A DNA stretch of 64,000 nucleotides from Lachnotalea sp041821265. GTDB taxonomy: Bacteria; Bacillota; Clostridia; Lachnospirales; Lachnospiraceae. The notes beneath the pieces are model-generated. The model saw only the letters and a program-made list of their open reading frames with translations. It searched no databases and was not told the DNA's origin. Position 1 is the first letter of the stretch, and each line of letters starts with the position of its first letter. The DNA lies in the NCBI GenBank assembly GCA_041821265.1, contig JBGUEQ010000001.1:1-64000 (forward strand), given 5' to 3'. The position numbers and the translations under genes are program-made. Shown one piece after another: positions 16,497 to 26,171 of the stretch.

Positions 16497-17761
16497 TGGA
16501 TATATTAGAAAATGCACTACTTGCGCTGAGTGGTCTTCGTGCTAATAAGATGAGAACTATTTTGACTATGCTTGGAATTATTATTGGTATTAGCTCTGTC
16601 ATAACAATAGTTACAATAGGAAATTCAGTTAATCAGTCAGTAGCCAAATCAATGAGTGATATGGGAGCAAATAAGATTGAGGTGTATGTATCTCAAAACA
16701 GTACCACAGATGAAAATGGTAATTCGGTTTATGAGGAAGTAGAACAAACGAATAGTGATATGATTACAGATGCGATGATAGACAAATATGAAATGGAATA
16801 TAGGAATGAAATAGATTCAATTTCCATAAATAATGAATTGGGAAGTGACAAAATTACAGATAAAGACAAATATGCCAACGTTACTGTAATGGGAGTAAAT
16901 GATGGATATGGAAAAGTAGAAAATATTAATATATTAAAAGGACGCTTCATTACAAAAAAAGATATGGACAATACAAAAAAGCTTGTGGTTGTATCGGATA
17001 AATTTGTTGAGAATATGTTTGGAAACGATAATCCAATCGGACAAGAGGTTGGAATAGAAATTAATAAAGAAACTAATTATTTTACAATAGTTGGAGTGTA
17101 TGAATATAAAACAGATTCTATGGGATATAGTAGTGGTTTAGAAAAAGATATGACTACTTCTGTTTTTTTACCAATAACAACGGCAAAGCAAATTTCACAC
17201 GCAATTGAAGGTTATACTCAATTATCAGTAAATGGTAAAACTAACATTGATATAGCGAAATTTACAAGTGATACAACAACATTTTTTAATACTTTTTTTG
17301 AGAATAATACAAATTTTAATGTAGAGGCATATAGTATGAAAGAGATGCTAGATCAAATGAATGGAATGTTGAAAAGCATAACGTTGGCTGTATCCGCGAT
17401 TGCAGGTATTTCCTTATTAGTGGGTGGTATTGGAGTCATGAATATCATGATGGTTAGTATTACAGAAAGAACTAGGGAAATAGGAACAAGAAAAGCTCTG
17501 GGTGCACAAAATAGTGCAATTAGAATGCAGTTTATTGTTGAAGCTATTATTATATGTTTGATTGGTGGTATTATAGGAGTAATATTAGGAATAGGTGGAG
17601 GGATTCTTGGTGCTAAACTTATGGGTTACCCAGCAGTGCCTTCATTAGGAATTATATTTATAGCAGTAGGATTTTCAATGTTTATTGGTGTATTCTTTGG
17701 ATATTATCCTGCTAATAAGGCAGCTAAAATGAATACAATAGATGCATTGCGGTATGAATAA
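16496..17761 (+). CDS. FtsX/MacB-family ABC permease
   Basis: 421 residues, GTG start overlapping the ATPase stop. One N-terminal membrane helix (MRTILTMLGIIIGISSVITIV), a large extracytoplasmic MacB_PCD domain (about 45-280), then three helices with the family motif ITERTREIGTRKALGA. This is the mechanotransmission type of exporter rather than a channel. With the adaptor and ATPase it forms a complete MacAB-like unit. Confidence 0.92.
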   Translation: MDILENALLALSGLRANKMRTILTMLGIIIGISSVITIVTIGNSVNQSVAKSMSDMGANKIEVYVSQNSTTDENGNSVYEEVEQTNSDMITDAMIDKYEMEYRNEIDSISINNELGSDKITDKDKYANVTVMGVNDGYGKVENINILKGRFITKKDMDNTKKLVVVSDKFVENMFGNDNPIGQEVGIEINKETNYFTIVGVYEYKTDSMGYSSGLEKDMTTSVFLPITTAKQISHAIEGYTQLSVNGKTNIDIAKFTSDTTTFFNTFFENNTNFNVEAYSMKEMLDQMNGMLKSITLAVSAIAGISLLVGGIGVMNIMMVSITERTREIGTRKALGAQNSAIRMQFIVEAIIICLIGGIIGVILGIGGGILGAKLMGYPAVPSLGIIFIAVGFSMFIGVFFGYYPANKAAKMNTIDALRYE

Positions 17762-18526
17762 AACAAACATATCAATTTAAAAGTGATAAATAGTAACGCC
17801 ACTTACCACAAGTTTTGTAGTCAAGATGAATATAAGGTTTTATTAATTATATTTTGATATCCTTAATCTTAGAAACTACATAATAAATCGTGAATTTTAT
17901 ACAAGTATATGTAAAAATACAAGAAGTTGGTAGAATAATGATTAAGGAGAATATAGCTATGGATAATGGAAATTTACCTGTTGTATTATTTAATCGTGAA
18001 GAACTTGAGAATATTGGATAGTGTTTAAAAATGATGGAAAGATTAGAGTAAAGATGGTAAATAGGAAGGTTCTGAATAATTAGAAAAGATGAATAAATCA
18101 GTTGAATTAAATATTGGATTATGATACAATTCGCTTTAATGGGAATGAGGTTCTCCCTAGGTAATACCTAAACTGCACTAGAGATTCATACAATGGATTC
18201 TTCTGGTTATCGCTGCATTTGTAAATAGATTTTACAAAAGATGTATGTAGATTATGCTGATGACTTCTGTGAATAGATACAATAATTAGTATTCGTTTTG
18301 TAAATACTAAGTTTACTTATTGTAAATATTTATAGAAGCATTAGCTTTTTTAATTTAATAGCATAATGCTACGAACTTCAATGTTAAATAAAAAGCACTA
18401 TGTACAAGATGCACATCACGCGGATAGGAAGTGTGTTACTACGCCCCGCGTGGGCGTGAACGCAAAATAGACTTAATTAGTAATTTACAAATGATACAAT
18501 TATAAAAACGACATTAGGAGGAACGT
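17762..18526 (+). other. 765-bp gap with no credible gene
   Basis: AT-rich and full of stop codons. A 20-codon frame at 17959-18021 (MDNGNLPVVLFNREELENIG) has a fair AAGGAG and could be a relic of a decayed gene. A GC-rich foldable patch lies at 18411-18466 and is listed separately. Otherwise I see nothing. Confidence 0.5.
18411..18466 (+). other. GC-rich structured intergenic patch
   Basis: CACGCGG (18417-18423) is complementary to CCGCGTG (18446-18452), and ACGCC (18441-18445) to GGCGT (18453-18457). The two stems interleave and cannot form together with a zero-length joining loop, so they would be alternatives. The patch is far richer in G+C than its surroundings and ends about 60 bases before the antiporter gene. 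Confidence 0.4.
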
Positions 18527-19705
18527 ATGTTAACAAGTTTAGCTTTCATATTTTTATTAGGATTGGTCTTAGGATCAATTTTTAATAAATTAAAACTACC
18601 AAGTTTATTGGGAATGATTATTACGGGGATTATTTTGAGTCCATATGCTTTTAATTTATTGGACTCATCAATACTTGGGATTTCATCAGAATTAAGGCGG
18701 GTGGCACTTGTCATAATTTTAACTCGAGCCGGTCTTACTCTAGATATTGAAGATTTAAAAAAAGTTGGAAGACCTGCAGTGCTTATGTGTTTTGTTCCGG
18801 CGTGTTTTGAAATTTGTGGAGTGATTTTTATTGCGACTCATTTACTTCATATAAGTGTATTAGATGCGGCAATCATGGGATCAGTAATTGCAGCAGTGTC
18901 ACCAGCAGTTGTTGTTCCAAGAATGATTCAGTTGATAGAAGAGGGGTACGGTAGAAAACATAGTATCCCGCAGTTGATACTGGCAGGTTCATCGGTAGAT
19001 GATGTATTTGTCATTGTAATATTTACTGCATTAACATCGTTAGCGGCAGGAGGCCAAGTATCAGCGATGAGTTTTGTTCAGGTTCCAATTTCAATTGTAT
19101 TGGGTGTTATTGTTGGTGTTGTATCTGGAGTTTTATTATTAAAAATATTTCAAATATTGCATATGCGTGATTCGGTGAAAGTTTTGATTATACTAAGCGT
19201 TTCCTTTTTATTGCTTGCGTGTGAAAGCAAAATGGAAAACTATATACCAATGTCAGGATTACTGGCTATAATGGCAATGGGTGTAACCATATATCAGAAA
19301 AATAGGGTTCTTGCGAAACGCTTATCGGTAAAATATAATAAGTTATGGGTTGCAGCTGAAATATTGTTATTTGTATTGGTTGGTGCAACTGTCGATATTC
19401 AATATGCTATCGAAGCAGGAATTTTAGCAATTATTCTTGTAGTTGGTGCGCTTACAATAAGAATGACAGGTGTATTTACTTGTTTGATTAAGACTAAATT
19501 ATCAATGAAAGAAAGATTGTTTTGTATGGTGGCATATACGCCTAAGGCAACCGTTCAGGCAGCAATAGGTGGACTTCCACTGGCTATGGGTTTAGCATGT
19601 GGACAACAGGTACTAACAATGGCGGTATTATCTATTTTAATTACGGCGCCATTTGGAGCTATCTGTATGGATCACAGCTACAAAAAATTATTGCAAAAAG
19701 ATTAA
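18527..19705 (+). CDS. cation:proton antiporter (CPA family)
   Basis: 392 residues, ATG behind AGGAGG. Hydrophobic throughout with about 11-12 membrane helices. Family features are LPSLLGMIITGIILSP near the start, the GSVIAAVSPAVVVPRM region with the discontinuous-helix motif, and ILAGSSVDDVFVIVIF carrying paired Asp residues expected for ion binding. No cytosolic TrkA_N domain is attached. Exchange of Na+ or K+ for H+ at the cytoplasmic membrane is expected. It stands alone with long gaps on both sides. Confidence 0.85.
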   Translation: MLTSLAFIFLLGLVLGSIFNKLKLPSLLGMIITGIILSPYAFNLLDSSILGISSELRRVALVIILTRAGLTLDIEDLKKVGRPAVLMCFVPACFEICGVIFIATHLLHISVLDAAIMGSVIAAVSPAVVVPRMIQLIEEGYGRKHSIPQLILAGSSVDDVFVIVIFTALTSLAAGGQVSAMSFVQVPISIVLGVIVGVVSGVLLLKIFQILHMRDSVKVLIILSVSFLLLACESKMENYIPMSGLLAIMAMGVTIYQKNRVLAKRLSVKYNKLWVAAEILLFVLVGATVDIQYAIEAGILAIILVVGALTIRMTGVFTCLIKTKLSMKERLFCMVAYTPKATVQAAIGGLPLAMGLACGQQVLTMAVLSILITAPFGAICMDHSYKKLLQKD

Positions 19706-19989
19706 ATGTAGGTACTGAAAAGTTACAAATTAAGTGAGAACAATGTAATTTAAAGAGAAAGTTTATAAAAGATTTATATATTATGAGTGGTTTAGATGTT
19801 TTGAATCATAATATTAAAAATTGTATTTGGCTAAAATATTAAAAAAGACAAAACAATATCTTATATGTTGAATATTGTTGGAAAATCTGGTAAAATAATC
19901 ATAACAATAGACGTAAATGTCTTAACACTTATAATTGAACTTGATTTAAACAGGCATGGAAGCTGAAATGATTTCAAAGGAGTGATAAT

Positions 19990-20733
19990 ATGGCAACAGT
20001 AAGTCAAATGGTAAGTTTTAATTTTAATGATTATACGACGAGTTCTAGTAGAACGACGGATTCAACAAGTACGATACTAGGTGATTATGCAAGTATAAAG
20101 AACGGAAGCTACAAGAAACTTCTGAAAGCGTACTATGCAAAAACAGATTCATCAGGTACAACTACATCTACTAGCTCAGATTCAACAAAGACGATAGCGA
20201 AAATCCAAAGTGCAGCTACTGACTTAATAAATTCAGCAGATACGTTAACTGCAAAAGGAAGCAAATCTTTATTTAAGAAAACCGACATTACGACGACGGA
20301 TTCATCAGGAAACACGACAACAACAAGTGGATACAATACCGATGCAATTTATAATGCGGTAAGTACTTTTGTCAGTGACTATAACACTATGATAAGTGAA
20401 GGTGGAGAAGCAGAATCAACATCTATATTAAAGTCAACTTTATCAATGACAAGATTATCAAATGCAAACTCTAGTCTGCTAAGTTCGGTTGGAATTACGG
20501 TCGGAAGTGATAATCAGTTGTCAATCGATGAAGATACATTTAAACAAGCGGATATGAATAAAATAAAGACTTTGTTCAATGGCTCGAATTCTTATGCAGC
20601 TACTGTATCATCAAAGGCTTCAATGATTAAGAATGGGGCAGTTCTAGAATCCTTAAAGGCAAATACATATACTAGTACAGCAAGCTATAGTGGTACTTAT
20701 TCAACTGGTAATATTTATAGTAGTTTATTTTAA
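19990..20733 (+). CDS. FliD C-terminal-like protein, orphan
   Basis: 247 residues, ATG behind AAAGGAG. The sequence is Ser/Thr-rich without signal peptide or membrane helix. The C-terminal half (SSLLSSVGITVGSDNQLSID, then DMNKIKTLFNGSNSYAATV) resembles the end of the flagellar cap protein FliD, while the N-terminal half (GDYASIKNGSYKKLLKAYY) does not. No flagellar genes lie nearby. It may be an accessory flagellar or surface protein; function unproven. A 284-bp AT-rich gap precedes it with no clear promoter. Confidence 0.6.
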   Translation: MATVSQMVSFNFNDYTTSSSRTTDSTSTILGDYASIKNGSYKKLLKAYYAKTDSSGTTTSTSSDSTKTIAKIQSAATDLINSADTLTAKGSKSLFKKTDITTTDSSGNTTTTSGYNTDAIYNAVSTFVSDYNTMISEGGEAESTSILKSTLSMTRLSNANSSLLSSVGITVGSDNQLSIDEDTFKQADMNKIKTLFNGSNSYAATVSSKASMIKNGAVLESLKANTYTSTASYSGTYSTGNIYSSLF

Positions 20734-20739
20734 AACAGT

Positions 20740-20766
20740 GTAACGATTCATTACCTTCATAGTTAC
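20740..20766 (-). mobile_element. 27-bp solo hairpin element flanked by perfect 8-bp direct repeats
   Basis: On the minus strand it reads GTAACTATGAAGG then TAATGAATCGTTAC. AAAACAGT stands immediately on both sides (20732-20739 and 20767-20774), as a target-site duplication would. The 27-bp core matches the right ends of the elements at 26171-26303 and 61022-61130 and the copy at 56342-56368. Confidence 0.7.
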
Positions 20767-20821
20767 AAAACAGTATTTTTTTAGCGTAGTAAAATATAGA
20801 AGAATCAAATAAACAAAACGG

Positions 20822-20880
20822 ACCTGTAATATAAAACGTACTAAGATAATAAATTTCTTAGTGCGTTTTATATTACAGGT
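20822..20880 (+). terminator. 24-bp hairpin, probable bidirectional terminator
   Basis: Arms 20822-20845 and 20857-20880 pair fully apart from one G-T wobble, around an 11-base loop. There is no T-run outside, but AT-rich arm centres could support termination. It is the main content of the 309-bp gap 20734-21042, with the 27-bp element and a promoter. Confidence 0.6.
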
Positions 20881-20941
20881 TAACTTATGCTAAAGTAAGA
20901 TGTTTTCGGCTTTGTGTATGAAATTTTAAATGTTTTTAGAT

Positions 20942-20970
20942 TTGCAACATTTAACTATATATGGTATTCT
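20942..20970 (+). promoter_or_regulatory. sigma-A-type promoter for the murE-priA run
   Basis: TTGCAA (20942-20947), 17-base spacer, TATTCT (20965-20970), 72 bases before the TTG start of the MurE-like gene. Confidence 0.55.
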
Positions 20971-21042
20971 AATAGATATGTTTAATTTCAATGATAGCGG
21001 AAATAGGAAATAAAATATCATTGTTATGAAGGGAGAATTACA

Positions 21043-22512
21043 TTGATAAAATTAGAGAAATTGTTAGATCGCGTGAACTACGAATGCATACAAGGCGATA
21101 TAAATATACAAATAGATAAAATAATATACGACTCACGCAAGGTGGATACGAATTCCTTGTTTTTTTGCGTGCCAGGCGCAGTTGTTGACGGACATAAATT
21201 TGCAGGAGATGCAGTGGAAAAGGGAGCAACGGTATTAGTCGTAGAAAAAGAAGTAAAAGTACCTACTAATATCACAGTAATTCTAGTGGAAAATGTTCGT
21301 TTGGCGATGGCAATTATGTCAGCAGCTTATTTTGATTATCCAGCAGATAAATTGAAAGTGATTGGAGTGACAGGAACAAAGGGGAAGACTACAACAACTT
21401 ATATGGTTAAGTCGATTTTGGAAAGTGCAGGACATAAAGTCGGATTGATTGGTACAATAGAGGCAATTATTGGAGATGAAATTATACCAGCAAGTAATAC
21501 GACACCGGAGTCATATGTTGTTCAAGAATATTTCAATAAAATGCTAGAGGCAGGCTGTGATATAGCAATCATGGAAGTCTCATCACAAGGATTGATGATG
21601 TATCGAGTGGCAGGATTTACATTTGAAATCGGTATTTTTACAAATATAGAACCAGACCATATTGGACCAAATGAACATGCGAGTTTTGAAGAATATATGG
21701 CTTGCAAGGGAATGTTATTTAAACAATGTAAGATTGGTATCATTAATATAGATGATAAACATGCTAATGACGTAATAGAGGGTCATACGTGTACGATAGA
21801 AACATTTGGATTTGCAGAGGAAGCTAACATAAGAGCGACGAATACCAAATTAGTAGCAGAACTTGGATATATGGGAGTAGCATACGAAGTGTCTGGGCTT
21901 ATGGAGTTTGAGGTGGAAATTGATGTACCAGGAAAATTCAGTGTATATAATTCACTTACGGCAATTGCTATCTGCAGACATTTTAATACAGAAATTCTTA
22001 TCATTAAGGCAGCATTAAAGGTTGCTAATGTTAAGGGCAGAATTGAGATGATTAAAGTATCTGACGATTTTACTTTGATGATAGATTATGCACATAATGC
22101 AATGAGTTTAGAGAGTTTATTGTCAACACTGAAGGAATATAATCCAAAGAGGCTTGTATGTTTATTTGGATGTGGTGGTAATCGATCGAAGTTTAGACGA
22201 TTTGAGATGGGTGAAGTTTCAGGAAAACTTGCAGATTTAACTGTGATTACATCGGATAATCCAAGAAATGAAGAACCACAGGATATCATAGATGATATTA
22301 AAGTTGGTATCAGTAAAACAGCAGGCAAATATGTTGAAATACTTGATAGAAAAGAAGCAATTGCTTATGTGATAGAGAATGGTCAAAAAGGTGATGTAAT
22401 TGTTCTGGCTGGCAAAGGGCATGAAGACTATCAAGAGATTAAAGGCAAGAAATACCCTATGGATGAAAGAATCATCATACACGATATATTAGAGGAAAGA
22501 AAGAGCAGGTAA
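21043..22512 (+). CDS. murE: MurE-like UDP-N-acetylmuramyl-tripeptide synthetase
   Basis: 489 residues, TTG start behind GGGAG. Mur ligase architecture: N-terminal UDP-binding domain with YDSRKV, ATP loop VTGTKGKTTT near residue 110, and a C-terminal domain with SDNPRNEEP and AGKGHE. The DNPR motif normally selects meso-diaminopimelate. The lysine that is carbamylated in MurE is kept in ACKGMLF. Several usually invariant spots differ: EVSSQGL in place of EVSSHAL or EVSSHGL, NIEPDHIGPNEH in place of the N-x-x-x-DHLDYHG type, and YAHNAMSL in place of YAHTPDAL. It lies outside the dcw cluster. Either this is the clade's MurE or a related ligase with another substrate. Confidence 0.8.
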   Translation: MIKLEKLLDRVNYECIQGDINIQIDKIIYDSRKVDTNSLFFCVPGAVVDGHKFAGDAVEKGATVLVVEKEVKVPTNITVILVENVRLAMAIMSAAYFDYPADKLKVIGVTGTKGKTTTTYMVKSILESAGHKVGLIGTIEAIIGDEIIPASNTTPESYVVQEYFNKMLEAGCDIAIMEVSSQGLMMYRVAGFTFEIGIFTNIEPDHIGPNEHASFEEYMACKGMLFKQCKIGIINIDDKHANDVIEGHTCTIETFGFAEEANIRATNTKLVAELGYMGVAYEVSGLMEFEVEIDVPGKFSVYNSLTAIAICRHFNTEILIIKAALKVANVKGRIEMIKVSDDFTLMIDYAHNAMSLESLLSTLKEYNPKRLVCLFGCGGNRSKFRRFEMGEVSGKLADLTVITSDNPRNEEPQDIIDDIKVGISKTAGKYVEILDRKEAIAYVIENGQKGDVIVLAGKGHEDYQEIKGKKYPMDERIIIHDILEERKSR

Positions 22513-22516
22513 CTGA

Positions 22517-24742
22517 ATGTTTGCCAATATCATTATTGATATTTCACATGAAAAACTGGATAGGACATTTCAGTATGCAGTGCCATTAGAATTAGAAACT
22601 AAGCTTGTCGTTGGGATGGAGGTTAATATTCCTTTTGGCAATGGTAATAGACTAATAAAGGGCTATGTGCTTGAACTTACTGATATACCTGAATTTGATC
22701 TAAATAAGATTAAACCAATCCATAGCATTATTGAAAAAAGTATAATGATAGAATCACAGCTTATTTTATTAGCTGGTTGGATTAAAGATAATTATGGTGG
22801 AACAATGATTCAATCATTAAAAATTGTGATACCAGTGAAAAAGAAAATGAAGGCAAAAGAAAAAAGAAGTATTAAGTTGATTTTAGATGAGGAAAGCGCG
22901 CAGAAACAATTAGAGATATATAATAAAAAACACAATACGGCAAGAGAACGATTATTAGCAGAACTAATTGATAAAAAAACCTTAGATTATGAGCTGGTTA
23001 CGGGTAAACTTAATATAACGACAGTTGTCATTAAAGCATTATCAGAACAAGGAATCTTGGAAGTAGAATCAAAGCAGATTTATCGCAATCCTGTTAGTAC
23101 ACATAAACAAAACAAAACACAAGTTACTTTAAATGAAGAACAGCAATTTATTGTAGAGGGAATCACAAGCGATTATCAAAATGGAATAAGAAACACATAT
23201 TTAATTCACGGAATCACAGGAAGTGGAAAAACAGAAGTCTATATTAAGTTGATTAAAATGGCAGTCGAGAAGGGATTGCAAGCCATTGTCTTGATTCCAG
23301 AAATAGCGCTGACCTATCAGACAGTAATGCGTTTTTATAGTCAATTTGGAGATCGTGTTTCCATTATTAATTCAAGACTCTCAAGTGGGGAAAGACATGA
23401 TCAGTTTGAACGAGCTAAGAAGGGTGATTTAGATGTAATGATAGGTCCTAGATCGGCTCTTTTTACTCCATTTTCTAAGCTTGGTTTTATCATAATAGAT
23501 GAAGAACATGAGGGAAGCTACAAAAGTGAAACGGTTCCCAAATATCATGCGAGGGAGACCGCAATTAAGCGAGCTCAAATGGCAGGTGCTAGCGTGATAC
23601 TAGGGTCAGCAACACCTTCGGTTGATGCATTTTATAAAGCAAAAATGAATGAATATAAGCTTTATACCATGAACAACAGAACAAGTGAAAGTTCACTTCC
23701 AAGTGTATATACGGTAGATTTAAGAGAAGAACTGAAACGAGGAAATCGTTCTATATTAAGTGCGAAATTAAGAGAGTTGATAGAAGACAGATTAAATAAA
23801 AAAGAGCAGATTATGCTTTTTATTAATAGAAGAGGATATGCGGGATTTGTTTCATGCAGAGCGTGTGGACATGTCATGAAATGTCCGCACTGTGATGTCT
23901 CGCTTTCTTCGCACAACAATGGGAAATTAATTTGTCATTATTGTGGATATGAAGAAGAAATGGTAAAAAAGTGTCCCGTTTGTGGATCAAAATATATTGG
24001 TGGGTTTAGAGCAGGAACACAACAAATAGAAGAGGTTGTTAAGAAAGATTACCCCAATTCGCGAATTTTACGAATGGATATGGATACAACGAAATCGAAG
24101 GATGGGCATGCTAAGATTTTATCAGCCTTTGCAAATGGAGAGGCAGATATATTAATTGGAACACAAATGATTGTAAAAGGGCATGATTTCCATAATGTGA
24201 CACTTGTGGGGGTATTGGCAGCAGATTTATCTCTTTATTCAAATGATTATCATGCTGCAGAGAGAACGTTTCAATTATTAACACAAGCGGCAGGCAGAGC
24301 AGGCAGAGGAAAGAAATTAGGAGAAGTAGTGATTCAAACCTATAGTCCAGATCATTATAGTGTAAAAGCTTCTATGAATCACAATTATGAGGAATTTTAT
24401 GAGCAGGAAATATCATATCGAACCATTGCAGGTTACCCTCCTATTTCAAATATGCTTGCAATCTTGATTTCTTCTGATAAGGAGGAGAGCGGAGCACAAG
24501 CAGCAGTTTTATTAAAAAAACAATTAGAATCGAATAAACTAGAAAAAACAATTGTGATTGGTCCAAGTGATTGCTCTATTGCCAAAATAAATGATATTTA
24601 TAAAAAGGTGATTTATGTAAAACACTGTGAATATGACAAATTAGTAAAAATAAAAAATGGTTTAGAAAAATTTATAGATAAAAATGAAAAATATAAAAAT
24701 ATTAGTGTTCAGTTTGATTTTAATCCAATGAGCACATATTAA
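22517..24742 (+). CDS. priA: primosomal protein N' (replication restart helicase)
   Basis: 741 residues. N-terminal DNA-binding domain, Walker A GITGSGKTEVYI, DEEH box IIIDEEHEGSYKS, paired zinc sites (CRACGHVMKCPHC and CHYCGYE...CPVCGS), and helicase motifs with QAAGRAGRG. It reloads the replicative helicase at stalled forks. It starts four bases after the MurE-like gene and is followed by def after 12 bases, so all are co-transcribed. Confidence 0.96.
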   Translation: MFANIIIDISHEKLDRTFQYAVPLELETKLVVGMEVNIPFGNGNRLIKGYVLELTDIPEFDLNKIKPIHSIIEKSIMIESQLILLAGWIKDNYGGTMIQSLKIVIPVKKKMKAKEKRSIKLILDEESAQKQLEIYNKKHNTARERLLAELIDKKTLDYELVTGKLNITTVVIKALSEQGILEVESKQIYRNPVSTHKQNKTQVTLNEEQQFIVEGITSDYQNGIRNTYLIHGITGSGKTEVYIKLIKMAVEKGLQAIVLIPEIALTYQTVMRFYSQFGDRVSIINSRLSSGERHDQFERAKKGDLDVMIGPRSALFTPFSKLGFIIIDEEHEGSYKSETVPKYHARETAIKRAQMAGASVILGSATPSVDAFYKAKMNEYKLYTMNNRTSESSLPSVYTVDLREELKRGNRSILSAKLRELIEDRLNKKEQIMLFINRRGYAGFVSCRACGHVMKCPHCDVSLSSHNNGKLICHYCGYEEEMVKKCPVCGSKYIGGFRAGTQQIEEVVKKDYPNSRILRMDMDTTKSKDGHAKILSAFANGEADILIGTQMIVKGHDFHNVTLVGVLAADLSLYSNDYHAAERTFQLLTQAAGRAGRGKKLGEVVIQTYSPDHYSVKASMNHNYEEFYEQEISYRTIAGYPPISNMLAILISSDKEESGAQAAVLLKKQLESNKLEKTIVIGPSDCSIAKINDIYKKVIYVKHCEYDKLVKIKNGLEKFIDKNEKYKNISVQFDFNPMSTY

Positions 24743-24754
24743 AGGAGAGTAATT

Positions 24755-25228
24755 ATGGCAATAAGAAAGGTTAGAATATTAGGAGAAGAATGCTTAAGAA
24801 AAAAGTGTAAAGAAGTAACAGAGATGACACCAAGAATTCAGCAATTAATTGATGATATGTTTGATACAATGTATGAAGAATTTGGAGTTGGTCTTGCAGC
24901 ACCACAAGTTGGAATTTTAAAAAGAATTGTAGTAATGGATACATATGAAGAGCCAATTGTATTAATTAATCCGATTATACTAGAAACATCAGGAGAGCAA
25001 ACAGGAGACGAAGGGTGCTTGAGTCTTCCAGGAAAAGCAGGGACGGTTACAAGACCAAATTACGTTAAAGTAAGAGCTCTTAATAGAGATATGGAAGAAT
25101 TTGAATTAGAAGGAACGGAATTACTTGCCAGGGCAATTTGTCATGAATGTGATCACTTAGATGGAGTTATGTATGTAGACCGAGTGGAAGGTGAATTACA
25201 TGATGTAGCAGCAGACGAGGAGGAATAG
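24755..25228 (+). CDS. def: peptide deformylase
   Basis: 157 residues, ATG behind AAAGGAG. The three family motifs are present: GVGLAAPQVG, EGCLSLPG with the metal-binding Cys, and HECDH with two metal His and the catalytic Glu. It removes the formyl group from new polypeptides in the cytosol. The pairing with fmt, two bases downstream, is the classical def-fmt unit. Confidence 0.97.
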   Translation: MAIRKVRILGEECLRKKCKEVTEMTPRIQQLIDDMFDTMYEEFGVGLAAPQVGILKRIVVMDTYEEPIVLINPIILETSGEQTGDEGCLSLPGKAGTVTRPNYVKVRALNRDMEEFELEGTELLARAICHECDHLDGVMYVDRVEGELHDVAADEEE

Positions 25229-25229
25229 C

Positions 25230-26171
25230 ATGAAAGTAGTATTTATGGGAACACCAGAATTCTCGGTAGGAACATTAGAAAATCTTATTGAAGCAGGGCA
25301 TGATGTGGTTGCAGTTATAACACAACCAGATAAGCCAAAAGGAAGAGGAAAAGCAGTCCAATTTACACCAGTAAAGGAAGCTGCAATAGAACATAATATA
25401 CCAGTATTTCAACCAGTGAAAGTAAGAACCCCAGAATTCGTAGAAATATTAAAGGGTATCAATCCGGATGTCATTGTTGTCGTTGCATTTGGTCAGATTT
25501 TGTCTAAAGAAATATTAGAAATGCCAAAATATGGATGCGTTAATGTTCATGCTTCACTATTACCGAAATACCGAGGAGCAGCACCAATTCAATGGGTAGT
25601 GATAGATGGGGAAAAGGAAACAGGAATTACAACAATGCAAATGGATGTTGGTATAGATACAGGCGATATGATTATGAAGACAGTAGTTCCTATTTCACAA
25701 GATGAGACAGGGGGAAGTCTACATGATAAACTTAAGGTCGCTGGGGCTAAATTATGTGTAGAAACACTAAAGCAGTTAGAGGATAATACAGCAGTATTAA
25801 AAAAACAAGATGAGAGTATGACAAATTATGTCAAGATTTTAAATAAGTCAATTGGTGAAATAGATTGGAATATGTCAGCATGTGAGATAGAACGACTTAT
25901 AAGAGGTTTGAATCCTTGGCCAAGCGCATATACTAAAATGAATCATAAAACTCTGAAAATATGGAAAGCTAATGTAATAGAGCGCGATATGGAAGGAGAA
26001 GTTGGAACAATTGTGGAACTAGAGAAAAATTCCGTAAATGTGAAGACAGGAAAAGGGATATTAGCAATTACCGAACTTCAACTAGAAGGAAAAAAACGTA
26101 TGGCTACAGAGGATTTTTTACGAGGCGTGCATATTGAGTTGAATACAAAGTTTGGAATAGTAGAGCAATAG
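25230..26171 (+). CDS. fmt: methionyl-tRNA formyltransferase
   Basis: 313 residues, normal length. Formyl-transferase motif VNVHASLLPKYRGAAPIQW with the catalytic Asn and His, Asp in DVGIDTGDM, and a C-terminal OB-like domain. It formylates initiator Met-tRNA, the substrate chain end later trimmed by Def. The stop is TAG, whose last base is the first base of an inserted miniature element; the flanking duplication shows that the older stop was TAA after the same GAG-CAA codons. Confidence 0.97.
   Translation: MKVVFMGTPEFSVGTLENLIEAGHDVVAVITQPDKPKGRGKAVQFTPVKEAAIEHNIPVFQPVKVRTPEFVEILKGINPDVIVVVAFGQILSKEILEMPKYGCVNVHASLLPKYRGAAPIQWVVIDGEKETGITTMQMDVGIDTGDMIMKTVVPISQDETGGSLHDKLKVAGAKLCVETLKQLEDNTAVLKKQDESMTNYVKILNKSIGEIDWNMSACEIERLIRGLNPWPSAYTKMNHKTLKIWKANVIERDMEGEVGTIVELEKNSVNVKTGKGILAITELQLEGKKRMATEDFLRGVHIELNTKFGIVEQ

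Noticed and set aside
17959..18021. 20-codon frame with a fair ribosome binding site
   Set aside because: Too short and unsupported; better seen as a possible gene relic, mentioned in the gap entry.
18417..18457. H-type pseudoknot reading of the GC-rich patch
   Set aside because: The third loop would have zero length across a 7-bp stem, which is not physically possible; alternative stems are more sensible.
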